A stretch of 47,421 nt of DNA, from positions 1 to 47,421 of the forward strand of contig CAKSPO010000012.1 of NCBI GenBank assembly GCA_934481515.1. Reading direction: 5' to 3'. Shown one piece after another: positions 39,893 to 47,421 of this stretch. The translations under genes were made by a program, and so were the position numbers. Numbering within the stretch: the first letter of the stretch is position 1; every line of letters begins with the position of its first letter. The stretch is from an uncultured Eubacteriales bacterium. Lineage in GTDB: Bacteria; Bacillota; Clostridia; Oscillospirales; CAG-272. The notes beneath the pieces were generated by a model. The model was not told the DNA's origin, searched no databases, and worked only from the letters and a program-made list of their open reading frames with translations.

Positions 39893-42883
39893 ATGAAAAA
39901 AAGATGGGTCAGCCTGTTTTTGTGTTTGATCATGGCTTTTTCCGTGATCCTGACGGCTTGTTCCAGTGGCACCGAGGATGATGCAAGGAGCAACATTTCC
40001 GATTCTGCATCCAAAAGCGCCACAACCCTGACCATGTGGATGGTCAGTGAAAAGGAAGTGGACGAGAAAACCGCAAAGGAAATCAACAATGCGGTCAACT
40101 CTTTGACGCGCGCAAAGTATAAGGTGAATCTTATTATCAAATACTTTACCGCGGACGAATATTATGACATCCTGAAAAAGGAGATTTCTGCGTTTGAGGA
40201 AACCCGTAAGGCGCAGATGGATGGCAGCAACTCCGGCAGCGGTTCCAACAACGGCTCCGGCAGCGGTGACGAAACCGATACGGGAGAAACCGGAACGGTG
40301 GTAGAGGATGAAACCGAGCGCAACGAGTACGGTCAGGTTGTCATCAAATATCCGGAGGTTCTTGCAAATCAGGTGGATATCATTTTCATCGGTTCTTTGA
40401 CCGATGAGAACGGGAATCTGTTGATTTCCGGTGAAACGATGTACAATGAACTGATTGACAACGGTTGGCTTGCCGGGCTGAATGATGAGCTTGCTAACAA
40501 CTCCAAGAAGATTTCGGAGTATGTTTCTCCCACGCTGATTTCCGCCGCTAAGAAGGACGGTATCCCTTACGCAATCCCGAACAACAATGTCATTGGCGAA
40601 TATACCTATATGCTGTTGAACAAGACTCTCATGGATCGGTATTCTCAGCAGGGGTATTTCAAACGCGGCATGATTGATTCTTTCTACAATCCTTACATCT
40701 ATCAGTATCTGGATCTGGTTGCGCTTCAGGAGGACAACTCCAAGGTTCTTCCGATTGATGCTACCTATGAGGATTGTCTGCAGTATCTGGCTTACTATTG
40801 GAACATTGATCCGGAGAATTATACGCAGGACGGAGGAAAGTTTTCTTTGTTCGGCACCTACCTCAGCGATCCTTCCAAAATCTCCCGCGGCGAGGCGATT
40901 ATGGAGATCCAGAGCCTGTTGGAGAACGACAGCTTCCGGGAATCCTACCTGCAGCTGAACAAGTACCGCCTGAGTGCGGAGCATAAATATTTCAAATCGT
41001 CCGAGGAGGAAGATACCTCCGGAAAGTCCGTCGCCATCAAGTTTGTTTCCGGGGACAAAACCATTGTAAAGACCGAGGCAGACGGGTTCTCTTACTATTA
41101 CGATAAAGACGGAACCGCTTACTATGTGGTTCCCGTGAAGTATCCGACCGCGTCCGCAGAAGATATTTACGGAAGCATGATCGGTGTCTGCTCCTATAGC
41201 GTCAGTGTTGCACGTAGTATGGAAATTGTAACCTATCTGAACACGAATGCGGAAATCCGCAACCTGTTGCAGTATGGAATCAAAGGAAACAACTACAAGC
41301 TGGACGACGACGGGCGGGTTGTCATGCTGAATGACAGCTATTCGATGGATATTTACAAAACCGGAAACGCTTTTATTGCTTATCCTGCGCCGGGGATGAA
41401 TGAGGACATCTGGGAAAGCGGAAAAGAGCAGAACCGTATGTCTTTGGTGGATCCGTTGCTTGGCTTTGATCTGAAATCCTTTGCAGAGTCCTCCGCGTCA
41501 ACTGACGAGGATGTAAAGTATGTGATCGGTTCCGAGGGTTACCTTCTTTCTTATAAATCCGGTTACAGCAAACAGGTGCTCTCTCAGAATGCGGTGCTGA
41601 AGGAATGGCTGACCGCCTGCGATACGGCAGGAAAAGATGTGTATATTCACAGAACCTATACCACGCAGGGAACCAACACGGTCAATCAGTACTATGTATA
41701 CAACAATAAGGGAACCGGAACGTTCTCTGCGGATGTGACCCGCTCTACCAGAACAGAAATCAAGAACAACAAAGAAGAAGAGATACTGGTCGGTCTTCGG
41801 GTGGATTTCAAGTATGATAACATTGGAACGGACGGCTATGGTCTGACCATTGTTACCTTGGTGACACCCAAATCGCTGAATTCCAACACGGTCGTTTTCT
41901 CCTCCTCTTCCTCCAACTCTTCTGCAACGCAGTCCAAGAGCTATGGACTGATTGAGCTGGATTACAACAGAACCGAAAATTATGCGGTTACCTGCAATCA
42001 GCTGACACTGCCGCAGATTGCCAAGAATGAGGGTCTCTTCCAGACCGTGAAAAAATGGTACACGGAGGAGCGCAACGACGAGAACGGAAACAAGCAGCAG
42101 ACCAATTTCATTCTTTCCTATGCCGATACGACTTCCAGCACCAAGGAGAATTACTATACCTACGTGGTATTCCGGAATCAGATGTACTGCAAGAGTGACA
42201 TGAACCTGATTGTGAACGGAGAAGGGAAGTCTTTGGTCATCGACCTGAACTTTATGAGTGATGAGTCTTACGTGCTGGATCCTTCCAGCGAGACGGATTA
42301 TCTGTTGTACTACATTACTGTAACAGCGAAGAAGAACGTGAAGGTGGATCCGGTCACGATTCACTACAACGGCGGCGATGACATGTATACGACCAAGGGC
42401 AAGACCGCTGAGACCGCAACGGTGAAGGTTCAGGCTGACAAGGATCCGGATTTCCGGATTTATGGAGATTTGGACACGGAGTTGATCAAGTACATCAACA
42501 CGCTCAATGCGGAAATGATTGCTTTGCTGGAATCCAGTGCGGCTGCCGGAAACTACAACAACTTTGAGAAGCTGGTCAATGCGATGGCAAAACTGCTCAG
42601 TTCTCAGTCTGTAGCAAGCAACAATGCCATTGCCAGTTCCAGGGAATTGCAGAACCTGGTCAAGAATGGGGTAATCAAGGGAGATTTCCGCGGACTTCTG
42701 AACCGGATGAAGCAAATGACCCATGTGGAGAAGCTGAATATTCTGAACAACATCGAGGATACAACCGATAATCCGGACGACCTTGTGATTGACAAGAAAT
42801 TCTCCGAGAAGAATGTTTATTATTCCTCTCCGTATGCCATTTATTATCAGTGGTTGCAGGCTTACGGCTATCTGCCGCAATAA
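39893..42883 (+). CDS. Very large extracellular solute-binding-type lipoprotein
   Basis: 996 residues, about twice the usual size. The signal ends in a lipobox LTAC (Cys24). Residues 40-550 resemble a family-1 extracellular solute-binding protein: LTMWMVSEKEVDEKTA at the start, then an inserted Gly/Ser/Asn/Asp/Thr/Glu linker at about 105-140, and EYTYMLLNKTLMDRYSQQG. The C-terminal 450 residues are beta-rich and then helical, without a recognised domain. No permease or ATPase adjoins it. GGGGGG upstream acts as ribosome-binding site. It may capture oligosaccharides for a transporter encoded elsewhere, or may act in signalling. Solute-binding identity is moderate, since the motifs are weak. 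Confidence 0.75.
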   Translation: MKKRWVSLFLCLIMAFSVILTACSSGTEDDARSNISDSASKSATTLTMWMVSEKEVDEKTAKEINNAVNSLTRAKYKVNLIIKYFTADEYYDILKKEISAFEETRKAQMDGSNSGSGSNNGSGSGDETDTGETGTVVEDETERNEYGQVVIKYPEVLANQVDIIFIGSLTDENGNLLISGETMYNELIDNGWLAGLNDELANNSKKISEYVSPTLISAAKKDGIPYAIPNNNVIGEYTYMLLNKTLMDRYSQQGYFKRGMIDSFYNPYIYQYLDLVALQEDNSKVLPIDATYEDCLQYLAYYWNIDPENYTQDGGKFSLFGTYLSDPSKISRGEAIMEIQSLLENDSFRESYLQLNKYRLSAEHKYFKSSEEEDTSGKSVAIKFVSGDKTIVKTEADGFSYYYDKDGTAYYVVPVKYPTASAEDIYGSMIGVCSYSVSVARSMEIVTYLNTNAEIRNLLQYGIKGNNYKLDDDGRVVMLNDSYSMDIYKTGNAFIAYPAPGMNEDIWESGKEQNRMSLVDPLLGFDLKSFAESSASTDEDVKYVIGSEGYLLSYKSGYSKQVLSQNAVLKEWLTACDTAGKDVYIHRTYTTQGTNTVNQYYVYNNKGTGTFSADVTRSTRTEIKNNKEEEILVGLRVDFKYDNIGTDGYGLTIVTLVTPKSLNSNTVVFSSSSSNSSATQSKSYGLIELDYNRTENYAVTCNQLTLPQIAKNEGLFQTVKKWYTEERNDENGNKQQTNFILSYADTTSSTKENYYTYVVFRNQMYCKSDMNLIVNGEGKSLVIDLNFMSDESYVLDPSSETDYLLYYITVTAKKNVKVDPVTIHYNGGDDMYTTKGKTAETATVKVQADKDPDFRIYGDLDTELIKYINTLNAEMIALLESSAAAGNYNNFEKLVNAMAKLLSSQSVASNNAIASSRELQNLVKNGVIKGDFRGLLNRMKQMTHVEKLNILNNIEDTTDNPDDLVIDKKFSEKNVYYSSPYAIYYQWLQAYGYLPQ

Positions 42884-42897
42884 ACAGAACTGAAAAA

Positions 42898-42927
42898 TCA
42901 CGCCGCGGCGGTTTCGTCGCGGTGTGA
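42898..42927 (+). terminator. Terminator-like hairpin before trpS
   Basis: TCACGCCGCGGCG (42898-42910) pairs with CGTCGCGGTGTGA (42915-42927) using two G-U pairs, around GTTT. T-rich but broken sequence follows. It ends the lipoprotein transcript or serves as a trpS leader hairpin. The gap is too short for a T-box. Confidence 0.6.
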
Positions 42928-42965
42928 TATTGTATTATTTTGATTTTCTCGAAAGGATTGTCACA

Positions 42966-43970
42966 ATGTTTGGAGAACAGAAAATATGCTTTTCCGGAAT
43001 TCAGCCCAGCGGGAATCTGACCATCGGTAACTATCTTGGGGCGCTTCGGAATTTTGCGGAATATTCGGATCGGTTTAAAACCTTTTACTGCGTTGTGGAT
43101 GAACACGCCATTACCGTGCGGCAGGTTCCTGCGGATTTGCGCAGGCGCACTTATGAAACGCTGGCTCTGTATCTGGCATGCGGCTTGGATCCGGAGAAAA
43201 ATACGCTTTATGTGCAGTCCATGGTTCATGAACATGCCGAGCTTGCATGGATTCTCAACTGCTTTACCATGTTTGGCGAGCTTTCCCGGATGACGCAGTT
43301 CAAGGACAAGAGTGCAAAGCATGCGGACAATATCAACGCCGGATTGTTTACCTATCCGGTTTTGATGGCGGCGGATATTCTGTTGTATCAGTCGGATGTG
43401 GTTCCGGTCGGGATTGATCAGAAGCAGCATGTGGAAATCTGCCGGGATATCGCTTCCCGGATCAATCAGATATATCCGGATTTGTTTACGCTTCCGGAGC
43501 CGTTGATTCCCAAGCACGGAAAAAAGATTATGTCTTTGACGGATCCGTCGAAGAAAATGAGCAAGTCGGACGAAAATCAGAATGCGGTGGTGTATATTCT
43601 GGATCGCAAGGATGCGATTATCTCCAAATTCAAAAAGGCTGTCACCGATTCCGAGGCGGAGGTCCGTTATGATGAGGAGAAGAAGCCGGGTGTCAGCAAC
43701 CTGATGACCATTTATTCCTGCTTCACCGGAAAGACCATAGAGGAGATTGAACGGGAGTTTTCCGGCGTCGGATACGGAGAGTTCAAGATGGCGGTGGGAG
43801 AGGCTGCCGCAGATGCGCTGGCTCCTTTGCAGCAGCGGTATGCGGATTTTCTCTCCGACAAAGCAGGGCTGGAAGCGCAGATGAAGCGCGGTGCCGCGGA
43901 AGCTTCTTATTATGCTTCCCGCACGCTCTCCAAGGTGCAGAAAAAGATCGGATTTGTGCAGGTTCGTTGA
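42966..43970 (+). CDS. trpS: Tryptophanyl-tRNA synthetase
   Basis: 334 residues, the normal bacterial size. It charges tRNA-Trp. The class I HIGH-type motif is PSGNLTIGNYLGAL near 12-25, and the KMSKS loop is KKMSKSDEN near 194-202. The ATP- and Trp-binding DIN-type and GxDQ (GIDQKQH) blocks are present. The start at 42966 follows AAAGGA, and an upstream frame start lies in the terminator and is rejected. Confidence 0.97.
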   Translation: MFGEQKICFSGIQPSGNLTIGNYLGALRNFAEYSDRFKTFYCVVDEHAITVRQVPADLRRRTYETLALYLACGLDPEKNTLYVQSMVHEHAELAWILNCFTMFGELSRMTQFKDKSAKHADNINAGLFTYPVLMAADILLYQSDVVPVGIDQKQHVEICRDIASRINQIYPDLFTLPEPLIPKHGKKIMSLTDPSKKMSKSDENQNAVVYILDRKDAIISKFKKAVTDSEAEVRYDEEKKPGVSNLMTIYSCFTGKTIEEIEREFSGVGYGEFKMAVGEAAADALAPLQQRYADFLSDKAGLEAQMKRGAAEASYYASRTLSKVQKKIGFVQVR

Positions 43971-44146
43971 TTCCCGGAAGCGGCTGTGAGGGCGGGGCGA
44001 GACGAATTTGCCTGTGACCGAAGCCAAAAACATTCAGTGCATTTCGTAAGTTTTTTGCGTGAGGCATCGAAAGGGAGCGGAATCCGGGAGTGAAACCTTC
44101 GGAGGATTCGGTATGACGTAAAAAATACCGGGAAAAGCAATCGGAG

Positions 44147-44190
44147 CGGGCTGTGAAAAGCATTCGTTTTTCACAGCCCGTTGATTTTTT
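44147..44190 (+). terminator. GGGCTGT-type terminator downstream of trpS
   Basis: CGGGCTGTGAAAA (44147-44159) pairs with TTTTCACAGCCCG (44168-44180), followed by TTGATTTTTT. It lies 176 bases after trpS. The rest of the 490-base gap (43971-44461) holds no gene I can support besides the promoter at 44376. Confidence 0.88.
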
Positions 44191-44375
44191 ACAGCAGGAT
44201 GAATTTATCCGCACATCAGGACGACGGATATGGATTGCTCTTTTCTGCTTTGTCGTTTGAGAAATGCCTTTGAAACAATTTTTTCGATGAAATTTGATTT
44301 GTGATTGCAAATCGGTGGATTCGGATGCCGTAAGCCGCAGGAACCCTGCGGAAAAGCGGAATTTGCGGTAAACTC

Positions 44376-44404
44376 TTGACAGAGTATGCATTCTGTGATA
44401 TAAT
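44376..44404 (+). promoter_or_regulatory. Consensus promoter of the 972-residue membrane protein gene
   Basis: TTGACA (44376-44381), 17 bases, TATAAT (44399-44404). Both hexamers are perfect. The start codon is about 50 bases beyond the expected transcription start. Confidence 0.93.
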
Positions 44405-44461
44405 TATTATGTATGATTTTGCAAACTTTCGGAATTTTTCCCGGAAAGGAAGCGCGTTTTT

Positions 44462-47380
44462 ATGAGTAGTACAATATTGACGATTGGCTTTTTTGCTTTC
44501 CTTTTGGCGACGGTTGGATGGGCTTTGCTGATTCGCCGTCTGAGCAAGACCAGACTGCGCTTTATCGGCACGGTTGTCAGTCTGGTTCTGGCCATTGTCA
44601 CGGTTTTGATTGCGCGGAACAGCATCATGGATGACGGTGTAATCCAGAGTTGGTTGATTCCGTTTTTGCAGGCAAATGTGCCGGGCAGTGAGATGGCGAT
44701 TCAGCTCTTTCAGGAGTCCGTCACCTTGCAGGAGGTGGTGGTTGGTTGTGCCTCTGCAATTGCCACTCCGGTATTGCTTGCGGTATGCTTTATGGCATAC
44801 AGATTTCTTTCCTGGATTGTTTATTTGCTGGTCATCCTGCTTTGCGGACAAAAGATGCGTCGGCAGGACGAGAACAGCTCTTTTCGTGCCGGGCGTACAA
44901 TCCTGCTTTCTGCATTGCAGGCGTTGATGATTGCTGTTGTGTGGCTGATTCCTGTTTCTACATATGCAGAGATGGCACCGGTGGTCAGAGATGCGGTTGC
45001 GGAGTCCAAAATTCTGGACGAAGATACGCAGGCATCGGTGGACGAGGTGATGGAAGCGTGGGTGACCCCGCTGAATGAAAACGGGATTGTGAAGGCTTTC
45101 CGTGCTGTCGGCGGAGATGCCCTTTCGCGGGTTTCCTCTACGTTCCAAGTCAAGGGGGAGAAGACCGAGCTGAAAACGGAGCTTTCCTCCACGGCAAATC
45201 TGGTCTGCAATATTTATCGGCTGACCGAAAGCGGAGATCTGAGCCATTATGGTGAGGCGCAGGCGAAAGCGATTCTTTCTGTTGTCAATGCCTTTGAAGA
45301 CTCCGACATGCTGCCGGCAATCGCGGGAGAATTGCTCTACAGTGCGACCGACAAATGGATGAACGACCAGCCCTTTATGGGGATTGATGCGGACGTTTTC
45401 CGCTTGGATGAGAGCGGGATGTTTGATGAATTCATGGAATTGCTGATGGAGATTATCCATGAGGATGCGCCGAAGCTGCAGGCGATCCGCGCAGATTTGC
45501 GCACAGTGGGGAATCTTGCGGTAGTTCTGATCCGGGAGAATGTATTTGCCTCGCTCGGAGACCAGGAGGCACTGGTTTCCGCGCTGGGGAAAGAGGGATT
45601 GATGAGTGCGCTCGTGGCGGAGCTTGGCTCCAATGAGAGCATGAAGGTGACCATTCCGGCAATGACAAACATTGGTCTGCGTGCGGTTGCTGCAACGCTC
45701 GGAATCAAGGAGAATATGGACGACGCTTATGCGGACTTTCTGGACAATGTAGCGGAGGGACTGCGGGGCGTCGGGGCACTTTCTGCGACAGCCCGGATAG
45801 AAGCGGTTACGGATTTGCTTTCCGGTCAGTTTGATGCACTCGGTGTTGCGGTAGATGCATCCATCCTGGATTGTTATTCCGTGAGTATGGTCACCGATAT
45901 CGTTGACCGGTACAGTGCAAAAGAGATTGACGGACAAAAGGTGCGCGCCTTCTTTGCGGTGTATGCACTCTCGACGGAGCGCGCAACCGAGCAGGCGTCA
46001 GCGGCCGTATGTAAAACGGAGCCGCTTGCCGACAGCAGGAGGGCGGATTTGTTCCGCGGAACCATCTATGAAGGAATGACGCAGGAGGAGCTGGCAAAGA
46101 CCGGCGCTGCCATTCTTGCCGGAGTAACGATGCGGCTTTCGGAATTGGCACAGGAAAAGCCGGAGGCGGATGCCTTCCGGCAAAGCAGCTCGGAGATTAT
46201 TTCTTCTGCGTTTTCTGTGATTCTGAATCAAAAAGAGCAGAAGGAGATATTGGATCGCCTGTCTTCTCTTACGATAGATGCGGATTTGTCGGATTCCATT
46301 GTCCATATGACCGCCAGCCTCTCCTCTGCGGAGCAGGTAAAGAAAACCTCGGTTTTGGTGACGCTGGATCAGCTGCTGACACCGAAGGAAGAGATCCGGC
46401 GGGTTGCTTCGCGGATTAACTCTTCCACCGTTTTGCGGGAATCTGCGGCAATTGAGCAGATTTTCGGAACTGCGGGAGAGCTCATGCAAAAGCTTTCGAA
46501 AAGCGAGAAGATTAACATTGCCGAGATTGCCGGTCAGGTCGGGGCAATTCTGGATACCATGTCGTCTACGGAATCGGTCGGGGAAAAGCAGACGGCAGGA
46601 CTATTCAAGGCGGTTCTGCAATCCGAAAAGGTGCGCGAGTCCGCAGGCATTGATATGGCAACGGCAAGTCAGCTGGCAGATAAGGCTACGGAAAATACCA
46701 AGGACGGAAAGACGGCTTATGAGAATACGTTCGAAACAGTGGCGCAGCTGGTCAAGGTGATCGACACGATGAGCCGTTCCGACAAAGAGCCGGATGAAGC
46801 GGAGATTGTAGAGCTGATTCGCGGAATCAATCCGCAGACGGCGGGAATGATTGAGGTTTATGTGACGCCGAAGCGGCTGATGAACAGCTATTCCGTTCCG
46901 GAAAAATATGCAGGAACCAGCGCTTCACTGCTTTCCAATCTGTTCGGTTATATGGCGCATAATGAGATGGACGAGGCGCAATATGAAAAAGAAGCCGCTG
47001 CGATCAACCGGATTCTCACCGTTACCATGGAAGCAAGGGATCATTCCAATGATCCGGAGCACAACAAGACGCTGTTCGGCGAAAACGGAATTCTGGAAAG
47101 CGCCGATTCCGCAGTGGAAACGCTGATGGCGTCGCACGCGGTGGCTGACAGTCTGCGGAAAACGCTGATAGACGAAAACGGGAAAATCACGGAAGACCCG
47201 TTTGAATTGAGTGAGCTGGTCGAGAAAAACGAGGAACGGGACGAGGCGGAAGAACTTAAGACGGCGCTTCATGCCTATTATGAAAAGCATCCGGATGCGG
47301 AAACGAAGCTGACGTTGGAGCTGATCGGTCATTTGTTCGGCATCGGAGATATTGACCTGATTCTTTCGGAAGTTCACTGA
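44462..47380 (+). CDS. Large membrane protein of unknown function
   Basis: 972 residues. The N-terminal 170 residues contain four or five hydrophobic segments (about 4-25, 34-52, 95-115, 118-133, 145-165), a layout somewhat like CvpA-type proteins. The remaining 800 residues are soluble, helical and acidic, with repeated Glu/Ser/Ala-rich amphipathic helices and no Cys-His or catalytic motif I can name. AAAGGAAG precedes the ATG at 44462. It stands alone behind a consensus promoter, so it is probably expressed constitutively. A structural, tethering or scaffold role is possible; I do not recognise the family. Confidence 0.82.
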   Translation: MSSTILTIGFFAFLLATVGWALLIRRLSKTRLRFIGTVVSLVLAIVTVLIARNSIMDDGVIQSWLIPFLQANVPGSEMAIQLFQESVTLQEVVVGCASAIATPVLLAVCFMAYRFLSWIVYLLVILLCGQKMRRQDENSSFRAGRTILLSALQALMIAVVWLIPVSTYAEMAPVVRDAVAESKILDEDTQASVDEVMEAWVTPLNENGIVKAFRAVGGDALSRVSSTFQVKGEKTELKTELSSTANLVCNIYRLTESGDLSHYGEAQAKAILSVVNAFEDSDMLPAIAGELLYSATDKWMNDQPFMGIDADVFRLDESGMFDEFMELLMEIIHEDAPKLQAIRADLRTVGNLAVVLIRENVFASLGDQEALVSALGKEGLMSALVAELGSNESMKVTIPAMTNIGLRAVAATLGIKENMDDAYADFLDNVAEGLRGVGALSATARIEAVTDLLSGQFDALGVAVDASILDCYSVSMVTDIVDRYSAKEIDGQKVRAFFAVYALSTERATEQASAAVCKTEPLADSRRADLFRGTIYEGMTQEELAKTGAAILAGVTMRLSELAQEKPEADAFRQSSSEIISSAFSVILNQKEQKEILDRLSSLTIDADLSDSIVHMTASLSSAEQVKKTSVLVTLDQLLTPKEEIRRVASRINSSTVLRESAAIEQIFGTAGELMQKLSKSEKINIAEIAGQVGAILDTMSSTESVGEKQTAGLFKAVLQSEKVRESAGIDMATASQLADKATENTKDGKTAYENTFETVAQLVKVIDTMSRSDKEPDEAEIVELIRGINPQTAGMIEVYVTPKRLMNSYSVPEKYAGTSASLLSNLFGYMAHNEMDEAQYEKEAAAINRILTVTMEARDHSNDPEHNKTLFGENGILESADSAVETLMASHAVADSLRKTLIDENGKITEDPFELSELVEKNEERDEAEELKTALHAYYEKHPDAETKLTLELIGHLFGIGDIDLILSEVH

Positions 47381-47421
47381 GCATCCGAAACAGTGGAAGG
47401 GCGGCGCGGAGCAACAGGCTC

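Noticed and set aside
39612..39896. A 94-codon plus-strand frame upstream of the large lipoprotein
   Set aside because: It begins with TTG without a ribosome-binding site and runs through a clear promoter into the next start codon.
42884..42965. T-box leader for trpS
   Set aside because: The gap is only 82 bases and lacks the conserved T-box sequence; the hairpin there is better read as a terminator.
44216..45937. A 573-codon minus-strand frame
   Set aside because: It is antisense to the start and promoter of the 972-residue membrane protein gene, with a Gln/His/Arg-rich translation.

Overview
The window looks like a chromosomal segment of an endospore-forming, gut-type Clostridia (Bacillota), possibly Oscillospirales or a neighbouring uncultured order. 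The signs are strong AGGAGG ribosome-binding sites, consensus TTGACA-N17-TATAAT promoters, the Gram-positive dgt-dnaG-rpoD gene order, CotF-like spore-coat genes, a SpoIIQ-like M23 protein, a glmS ribozyme and lipobox lipoproteins. No tRNA, rRNA, CRISPR array, prophage or transposase gene was seen. Species cannot be named from sequence alone.

Layout. 1-619: non-coding, with tandem hairpins typical of dispersed repeats and a large imperfect inverted repeat. 620-6034: a two-component system, a DUF4956 membrane protein and a VTC-type polyphosphate polymerase domain protein on the minus strand, divergent from a lipoprotein with a Cthe_2159-like beta-helix. The two surface operons share an almost perfectly mirrored promoter/operator. 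6393-8413: a TetR-type regulator, a flavin reductase-like protein, a MITE-like repeat and a possible gene remnant. 8617-16086: the most unusual region. A seven-TM sensor kinase and response regulator diverge from a cluster of exported proteins that share an unrecognised W-G-[AS]-M-x-F-T-Y domain (one large multidomain protein, two small secreted ones), mixed with two single-TM anchored beta-rich proteins. 16255-25051: SpoIIQ-like protein, then a Gld-like ABC cluster (ATPase, permease, two GldG-like proteins, DUF4340 protein). 25199-26217: a small helical protein and two CotF-like coat proteins.

26414-32917: GTP-type PEP carboxykinase (minus) diverges from glmM, a left-handed beta-helix protein and glmS. 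A glmS self-cleaving ribozyme lies before glmS, so this block links gluconeogenesis to UDP-GlcNAc and peptidoglycan precursor supply. 33076-39498: housekeeping genes rpmE, hflX, an IMPACT/YigZ gene, dgt, dnaG and rpoD. 39893-47380: a large orphan solute-binding lipoprotein, trpS and a 972-residue membrane protein of unknown function.

The best candidate for an undescribed system is 8617-16086: a sensor kinase/regulator pair, a tandem 10-bp operator-like repeat (GGTTACGAT twice) in the divergent promoter, and a set of exported proteins built from two recurring domain types. The mirrored operator at 4097-4180 is the sharpest regulatory signal in the window.
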